A stretch of 64,000 bases of DNA from Prinia subflava. Its lineage: Eukaryota > Chordata > Aves > Passeriformes > Cisticolidae. Below, piece after piece: positions 52,301-61,300 of this stretch; the first letter of the stretch is position 1; each line of letters starts with the position of its first letter. Where the stretch lies: NCBI RefSeq assembly GCF_021018805.1, contig NC_086248.1:98107239-98171238 (forward strand). The letters are read 5' to 3'. Under the pieces are notes generated by a model. The model did not search any database. It saw nothing but the letters and a program-made list of their open reading frames with translations, and was not told the origin of the DNA. Position numbers and translations under genes: made by a program.

Positions 52301-55300
52301 GTGCTGTTTGGATTGGCAGACTTTTGCCTCCAGTTGTTTTGTAGCTGAATTATTTACGTCTGCTCTTTGTTTTTGATGCAGGATGTACCAAGACAGAACC
52401 AGGACAACTTCTATAAGGCTCTTTTCCTAAGATATGCTAAGCAGGTACCCTCTCTAAAACATATTTTTGAAAAAAAAATATAATAAAAACCCACATGTGG
52501 ACTTGCAAGAAGAAAAACTGATCGATGATGTTGATACAAATCCATTTAGAATTTTTTTTTGAAAGGTAGCTCCATCCTCAAGTGGATACCCTGAAAATGG
52601 TATTGATTGACCTGCCAAAACCCCCAGAAAAATGGGACATTCAGCTGGGATAGATTGTCTACTGCTATGTATCAGTGGAATATTGGAGATTTATAGTTGT
52701 GCTGGTGATGGGCTTGCATGTGTACCTTTTTTTTTTTTTTTTTTGGTTTGTTTATTTGCTGAAAGCAATTAGAAAGCCTTGGGTAGTCCCCCCCTTCTCA
52801 TCAGCATCATTTTCCGTTTGCCTTCTCAGCACTCGGAAACCAGACACCAGTCAGCCTTTGAGTAATTGATTCTTGCTCTTTCAGAGCCAAGCTCTGTGTT
52901 CACAGGAGATGCTTTTAATGGTTTAATAAACTGTTATAAAGAACTCCTTGACTTAGTCAAGAGGAAAAAAATCGCTGTCAAAAGTCTCTGCACAATGAAC
53001 CTCTGGCAGTTAATGGGTATATCAATGCGTGAAGGTGAAAACGAGCAGCGCTGCCCGCCGGGGGTGCCCGGGGAGGGAGGAAGGGAGGAAGGGAGGGAGG
53101 CGGCCGGGATGGCTGATGGCAGCTCCGGGGGCAGCAGTGTCTGTGCTCCCTGCTGTGCTGCCCATCCACAGCTCCCCATCCCTGCAGGACAAACCCCACG
53201 GTGATGGCAGTGCCTGCAACTCCCTGCAGCATAGGGGAACACCTGGGGTGGGCAGCAGCGTGAAGGGCCTTGTCGTGCTCCAGAGGGAGAGCTGCTGCTC
53301 CTTTGATATCTAAACAGAGGCTCTGGGTTGCCACAGTGCCTGAGAAAAGAGTTTTGGGCAAAAGTGACAGGAGAAAACTTTGTGCTCACAGACCTCTCTT
53401 TGTGTTTCGTTTTGCATTAGGGCTCAACTATTGATGCCTCGCAGCTGCAACAACTCCTTAATGAAGTGATCCTGCAAGGTAAAGCTTTTACAGCCCAAAT
53501 AATGTTTTTGGTGCTTCCCTATCCGTAGACTAGACTAAATTTGGCCTAGGATTTAATGGTGTCCTGGTGGTGCTCTAAAAAAATCCTCATTGTGGCTCAC
53601 TGCACTGTGGGATCAGAGCATGAGAGGGGCACAGCTGGAGGGCTGGAGCCAACTCAGCCAATGCACAAGGCTCAAAGTGCTTCTAGGACTTGCTAAATCA
53701 GCATAAGTGGTCTTTCCTGTCACTGACATTCCCCTTATCCTTATTTCAAGAGGGAAGAGTTTCCATCCCTGGGCAGGGAGTGTGCAGAGTGAGCCCAAAC
53801 AGGGCATCTGCCCTTGGGGAAGGCAGAGATGTCTGGGATGTGCAGATTCCCTCAGCTTGGCACAGAGCCCTTGCTGCCATTTGAGAACCTGAACCAGATC
53901 TGGGGCTTTTCAGCCGTGTGAGCCTTCAGTCTGGTGTCCTCCTTCCCTCAGAACGGTGTCCTGATGCCTGCCACAGCCCTTGCTCTTGCTAATTCCTTCT
54001 GTTTTGTCAATCCTTGCAGATGAAATGACCAGCCTGGGAGGGAGATTCAGCTTTGATTCATGCAGAGGCATTTTAGCTCTGATGGATGTATCCTTTCAGC
54101 AGAAGCAATAAACTTCCCTGGTGCTGCCCATCCTTGCCTTGAGTTATGGCTGAGCTGAGCATCCCAGTGTGAGAACCTGCAAGTAAATATTAGCCCCAAT
54201 CTCCAATAAATAACTGTCCCATAGTCCATGCAGGACTTTGCTGTGCATGCCCTGGCTCTGGTGTGTCTGCTGAAAGGTGAGGATCAACCTTCTGCTACCA
54301 GCTGACTCTTTGCTCTCATTTTGCCCTCTCTGGGGCTTGGCTAAGCTTCCCTTGGGTGGGGGCCTCAGGCAGGGCTGAGACAAGGAGGCAGGACAGAGCT
54401 GAGGATTAGCTCAGCTCCTCTGTGGTGGTTGCACCACACCAGCCTGGGGTGGCACTTTAGTAGGCTGCCAGCAATGCTGGTGGTCAGGGGCAGAAACACT
54501 GTCACTGCTGAATCCCAGGCACTTGCCTGGAAGGCCATTCCAATGAGTATTCCCGGTGTCGCTTTCCTATTTAGCTGAATCACTCAGTCTTTTTACTGTT
54601 AACAAGACAATGCAAGAAATACATTTCTAGCCATAGTAGAACAAGAGGGCTCCTTGATGAAAACACACATTCTCCCATGTGTGTTTTTCCCCCTTGCTTG
54701 CTCATTGTCTCTTTTCCTCTATGCCTTGAAAAAACTTGGAGACATTTTCAGACCTTTAAAAACTGCCAGAGAATTAACAAAAATGATCAGAAGCCCCTCT
54801 CTTTCCAGCTTCCAGCATCTAGCCAGTGAAAGAGACTTTTCCCCCTTTGCAAAGCCTGTCCTGGGATAAGTGGGCACTGTGAATGCATGGCACGTGCAAA
54901 GAGCTGACAAAGCCTCTGCTCTGCTATAATTCAGGATGGATTTTTAATTCTCTGGCCTGCAGACAACCCATGTACAGTGTGACCTATCCTGGCCTGCAAA
55001 GCCAGGATCAGCTTTTTTCACTCAGCTTCCACGACAGTGGCACTTGTCAGCTTGTATTTCACTGGTGATGATTCTGCTTTCGGGGAGGTTTCACCTCCTG
55101 CCTTGGGGTGGGCGCTGCGTGTCTGCCCAGCACTCCTGGGTGGGCTGTGGAGGGGAGCACGTCCTGACACCGCCCCTCACCCATTCCTGGGGGGTGTCTG
55201 CCTCAAAGGCGCTGCTGCCGTCTGGCAGAAGGCATCGGAATCATCTCCCTGTGCTCCTGTCTCCTCAGTTCTCCTGGAGGATGCAGGAGGAGCAGATCCC

Positions 55301-58300
55301 GCGGTGCCTCATGCAGAGCAGGGCCAGGGGGCCGTGTTCATTCACAGGGATGTCCCTGCTCCGGGGCTAAATGTCACCGCGGCGTCCCCTGTGGCTGAAG
55401 GCACCGCATAAATAGAAACCTTTTGTGGTTTGTGAGCACAGGCAGGAGCAGCTGTACAGTGTGACAAAGAAGGTGGATTTAAACACGACTGAGAGCTGAA
55501 AAGCTCTCGGCTTTCTCAGCACGGAGTAACCGGCAGAAGAGGCTGCATCTCATGTGTCGGAGTTCTGTGGAGGCAGCATCCTTGGCAACCAAGACAGCCA
55601 GGTTGAGCTCTCATTAAGTGCTCGATTCTTAACTAAGTGCACAGCTCAACTCGAACGGAAGACTCACCCTGCAGGAGTTCGGGAGCCTCTGGCGAAGTCT
55701 CACTAAGTACATGGTATGGGGGGCTGGCTCTCTCTTGGCTGTGGATACTTTGGATTCTGTGGATTCTGTGAATTCTGTGGATTCTGTACCCCGGGGCTTT
55801 CCAGCAGCGGGGATCAGATGCTCCGTGCTCTCAAAGCGCTGCGGGGGGAAGCCTTGCAGAGGTTGCTTGCTTAGCCGGTCAGAGTTCCCTCCTCTCCCAC
55901 AAGGGAGGCAACCGTGCGGGTAAAGTGCTCCAAATGAGCAGCCCGGGCTTTTCCAGCACTGAGGACATTGAGGGAAAAGGTAGGAAGGCCAGTTAGGCTC
56001 AGAATCTGATGGAAATCTCCATGTCTGTGCCACCACTGGCATTTTTAAATTTTTTTTTTTTAAGAAAAGCTTTCTAAGCTGAAATGACTTCTTGAACAGA
56101 CTCGTCTGAAAAATGTCACTTCCTCATTCCTGCAGTTTCTAGTGGAAATGTACAGGATCTGATGAAAGCTTGTCTGGGAGAAATGTTTCTGCTCCAGGAT
56201 AAGCACTGGAAGCAGTGACATGGTATTTAGGGTCCCACCTAAATTCTTCAGGACATGCATGGCAGCTTCTCTATGCCAGGTCCTTCTCCCTCAGTCTTGG
56301 TGCAGGACAGGAGGGTTTCCTCCAGGCTCAGGTTTGGGTGGGCTCCAATTTGTTTCAGCCCTCTTGAGACCACCTAGCTCCCCCTCTAGATAGGGGTGCT
56401 CTTCCCACTGACAACACCTCAAATGTGGCTTGTGGTATGTTCAGAAATCAAAAAGGCATTTGCCCACCCCAGGCTGGCATTTCTTATACAGTAACATTCT
56501 GTCAGAGCCCTCTGAAAATGAGTATCCCTTGTCACAGCCACCCCATCTCACCTGCTGAACTTCCTTGCAGCCTATTCATGAAGGGAGGAGAACGTGCATA
56601 ACTGCTTGTAGTAGTAAATGTGGGGAATGCTGGTCAGGGCTTGAAATCTGCCTTTGCACTGTGTTTTAGGATATCTTCATCAAGGAAGACAGAAACCGTT
56701 CTGGATTTCTTGACATTGCTGAACTGAAGAATGCGATACAGGCAGCAGGTATGCCCAGAGCTCTGTTCCTGTGGCAGTGAGGGAGAGGGTGAAAGAGGAA
56801 AGAAAAAAGACCTCTAGGGAGAAAGTGGCTTGGATGTCACAGAGATCCAGAGTCAGATCACAGCTCTAACAGAGGGATCTGTGCTGGGGGGCCAGCAGAG
56901 GGGTGCAGAGAAGTGCAGCACTAGCCAGACCAGCTTCTAGGTCAAGGATGGAACATCTCGTAGAGCAAAGGACAAAGGAAGAGTGGATTCTTGCACTTGC
57001 CTCAGTTCCTGCAGTTTCTCTTCAGGGCAGTGACTAAGTCTAGAAGGGAAAGCCACACCGACAGGCATTTATTTAGTTTGTACTGACCTCTGTTGGCTAT
57101 CGAGTGCTGAAACTCAGTGAGTGCACGAGTGAAGTGTTTCAGCTATTTGTGCGTGGAGTACACCTCTGACACAGCGATCCCCGTTTAACTGTGCAGTAGA
57201 GAAGCTCAAATTTGGCTGCTTGGAGCTCGGAGGGGAGCTGTCCTGGGAGGAAGCTGGTGCAGGATTGCTATCCCTGGAAGCCATAAGCTGGGGGGGATGC
57301 ATGTATAATTTTTTTTGCTGCTGAGAGCTGGGCAAAGCATCAGCATCTGAATGAGAAGAGCAGCACTGATGTGCCGAATGTCAAAGGAGAAGTTGCCAGG
57401 GCCATTCTGTGAGAAAGATGCTAAAGTGTAAAGCTGGGAAGAAAACTGTACTTGGAAAAGTCCTGTCAGCCAAAACAATGCAGCTGTTTGAAGGGATAAA
57501 AAACCACTGTTAAATGGCAGATTCAATACATGTTTGGCTACAAGTAGTTCTGAGTGGGGAAAAGAATTACAAGCTCATTCTTGATGCCCTCTGAGACAGA
57601 CATCTGGATTTGAATCTGGCTTGGCAATGGGATGATCCCTGTCCTGGCTTTTGAGCAGGAACCCTGGAAGGCATTTGGGAGCTTGGTGCTACCTCTGGGA
57701 ATGGTATTAATGTATAAATCCAGCTCCTAGCCAGCTGTTCCCTGAAGTGTCCAGTGCTTTCCCCAACAAAACACTGCAGTGTGTGCTTAATTTTCACTGT
57801 TTTCCTAAAGCTTCCAATAATAATAATGGATCAGAGTAGAGCAGGCCAGCTGCATAAACAGCAGTGCTGCCCTGAAATGCAGCAGCGTTGGCCTGATGTA
57901 TTTACAAACTTCTCTTTGGCAACAGTAAATGATTCAAAATAATTCTTATAATTAGGGAAACATCAAGTCAGTAATTAAAAGCTTGGCTAAAATCAGAGGG
58001 AGGAATCCAGCAGATAAAAAGTTTGGGGAGCAGTCTTACAGATCAGCTGAAAAGCCTTGGGAAGAGAGAGGACTGTCCCTCCAGTGTTGTTGAAGAGGTT
58101 GATTGAGAGACATTGCCAAGTGAGCAGATTTCAGAGCAAGTGTATCCCAGATTGACCAGGCCAAACTGTTGGTGTTTTACTAGTGTAAGGCTTGATTGTA
58201 GCATCCCATAAGCAATATTTGCTGGAATCTGCTCTCTGGAGAGAGCTTGATTGAATTCCCACTGTCTTCAAAAGGTTAAAAATAGAATTAATTGCTCACT

Positions 58301-61300
58301 GCTGCAGGGGTTTAAAACCAGACTCAAAGAAGACGTTTCATTAATTAGATTTATTTTTAGTTACTATCTTCACCTCCTCTGAAAAGAATATGAAATCAGG
58401 TTTACCTTAATTTGAAATGTGTCTTAAGCCCAAATGTGTTTCCATTCTTTAATTATTCAGCATTGTGTACCTGCTTCCTGCTGGAGATCTCCAGCTAGGC
58501 TCACACAACCGGAGTTTGTCAATGGTGGTACTAAACCACTTCCACCGGCTCTCTCTCCCCCTACACAGGTGTAGAAAAGCCATTTCTTTTATTTCTGCTT
58601 TTTCAACTAATTTAGCTCCATGATGAGTTCATTTAAAACTGAAAAGTTTAGAGCTGGTTGAAAAAGCAGGAAAGTTACTTCACATCCAGCTGAGCTACTA
58701 AAACCTGGAGAGAGCAAATGAGACTTTTCTGAAGTCTCAGAGAAGGCATTAAACCAAAGTTATCAGTCCAGCTCTCTGCAGAAAATTTCCCTTTTGTTTT
58801 GCAAATCAGCTTTTAGTGCAAAATATATTTAAATCATTCCTCTTATATACCCAGCACATTTAGGGTAGTTTTATTTAACTAATAAAAGAATCATTCTAAA
58901 AAGCAATTTTTGTTCATTCAATTGAATACCAATTTCCATCCAAACAGACTGCGACACAAATACTGAATAATCAGCTAATAGAAAAGAAATGCACCCTTCA
59001 CCATTTTCTAATAGAAGAGAAAATGTAAAAATTAAGAATCCCAGGCATGCTATGCAGCATAATAGCCTGAGCATGCAGCATCTGCCCCTTTAGCAGAAAG
59101 AGCCGGTGGTATTGTAAATGCTACGCTCAGACTTTTACAGTTACGAGCCAAAGAAAATCACTCTTTCTTAGAGAAAATAAAACCTGAAAAGGCAAAGCAA
59201 GATAACACTAGATTAGTTAGCTCAGTGTTTGCTGGTCGCTGACTTAAGCCGCAATGGGAGTCAGCGAGTAAGGCGACTTTGGTTTTCACTCCCCTACCCG
59301 ACTCCCAGGCACGAAGTGGGGGAAAGGCTGTCCAGGGGTGCAGGGCAGGGCGGGGGCTGAGGGTGTCTCCAGGGTGCTGGCAGGAGGCAGCAGAGCTGCT
59401 CCGTGCCCTCCCAGCGTGTCTTCCCTCGGCAGGTCTGGCCACCACGGCGCAGCTGCTGCGCCTGATGACGCTGCGCTACGGTGATGCCGCTGGCCGCGTC
59501 GGCTTCTCCGACTTCGTGTGCTGCATGCTGCGCCTCGACACCATGACCCGTGAGTGTGGCACCGCCAGGGCACGTGGCAGCAGGGCCAGGGACACGGCAC
59601 AAGGCGCGGGACACGGCACAAGGCGCGGGAATGCGCCTCTGACAGCTGGCTTGGAAGTGACACACCTGCCCCAAGTGACACACCTGCCCCAAGTGACACA
59701 CCTGCCCCGAGTGACACACCTGCCCCAAGTGACACACCTGCCCCGAGAGACACACCTGCCCCAAGTGACACACCTGCCCCAAGTGACACACCTGCCCCGA
59801 GTGACACACCTGCTCTTTGGGCAGCCTCTTTGCCAGCAGCCTCACTTATCTCCTATCCACTGCAGCAGCTCGCTGCTACAGAGCAGTTCAGTGCTCAGTA
59901 AAGGTCTCTCAGGTTTTTGGTAAGGAGAAAGTCCAGTACCCTCTGTGGGTAAACAAAGCCATTCCCTGTGTCACATCCAGCTATTGTCTGACACTTGCAA
60001 GGAGGGAGTGTCTGTAAATGAGCTTTTGCCTGAATGGAAATGAAATTCTGTTTTACAAAATCGTAATTTTTGCTGCTCTAATAATAAGCATTTTGACTGG
60101 AGATATTGGCAGTTAAACGGAGTCAGCGACTGTGACCCCTGTGCCAGAACATCGCTACAGCAATTTATTTCATCTTTGGAATGAGCTGGGTTTCAACAGT
60201 GCATGGAAAGGAGCGTTCATTTTCTCCCATGTGTTTTTAGCACTGATGTTTAATGGGCCAATAGTGGTCAGCAGATGTGCTTGGATGACACTGCCTAAAA
60301 TCCCATTTCAAGGGAGTACAGCAGAAGCAGCTCTGAAAGTGTTGTAAAATCAGAGCATGTCCCGACTTTAATGCTTTCATTAAACAAAAAAAAATCTTGT
60401 AAACACCCATTTTTTGTGATTATACATGTCACTCGCTGTAGATGAGGGTTTTTATGCCTAAATTAGTGCCACGGTATTTTTTTTTATTTAAAAAAGATCC
60501 TTTTATATTTTAAGTGCCAATGTAAAGACAAATCCTTTGCATCCATGTGGAAAGGAGTCTCTAAAAGTTTCATTGCTGTCTGTAATGAGAATCTTAAAAT
60601 GCTCTCCATTCTTTCAGTTATCACTTTACAGAGGGTTTAATGTGGAATACATTTCTCAAACTTTTTAGATCATTGTGAATAAGTTTGTTACAGGAGAGGA
60701 TAAGGGTGCCAAGTGGGAATAAAAGGCTGTGAACCTTTATGATGATGTGAATGCAGCAGGGAAGATAAAATCTGTCCCATTAAATCATTACTCATCCTTT
60801 CAAGATAGCCAGAGATGAGACCCAAACCAAAAGCGGCAGCTTCTTTGCAAATTCTATTTAACTGGAGTTAATGAAGCAGTAAAGAGGCACTTACCTCTGC
60901 CCAGAGGAGGCAATTTCAGCGCTGCCACTTTTTCCTGAAAAGACTCCTGGGTGCAAGCCCAGCCCTGCAAATACAGCCTTGTCAAGGGACTGGGCACATC
61001 AGGAGGATTTCCTTGTCCTGTGCTTTTCTTCAGGCGGGATGTGCCACCTTTCCTCCCTGCTCTGGGCCATACAGGCAGCTCTGGTGGCCTCCTAAGGGGC
61101 AGATGAGCAGTGACCCCTTGTGCCCTGTTCCTACCCTCTCCCAGCAGCCTTTTTGCTAAGGCTGGGCAGGTTTCAAAACATCTGTAATCTTACAAAGTCT
61201 TTTCTGTTCAGGGTGGGAAACTCCAGGCTTCCAGAGAAATGTGTCATTCAAGGATAGACAGACTTAAATTTGTTTCAACTTTTTATTACTGTTTATAACA

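Noticed and set aside
59655..59816. CRISPR-like direct repeats
   Set aside because: Head-to-tail 18-bp units with no spacers in a vertebrate intron. This is a minisatellite.
59279..59923. Open frames of 173-214 codons across exon 18 and the minisatellite, on both strands
   Set aside because: The 18-bp unit is a multiple of three and keeps frames open. The real coding part is exon 18 only; the rest is repeat peptide.
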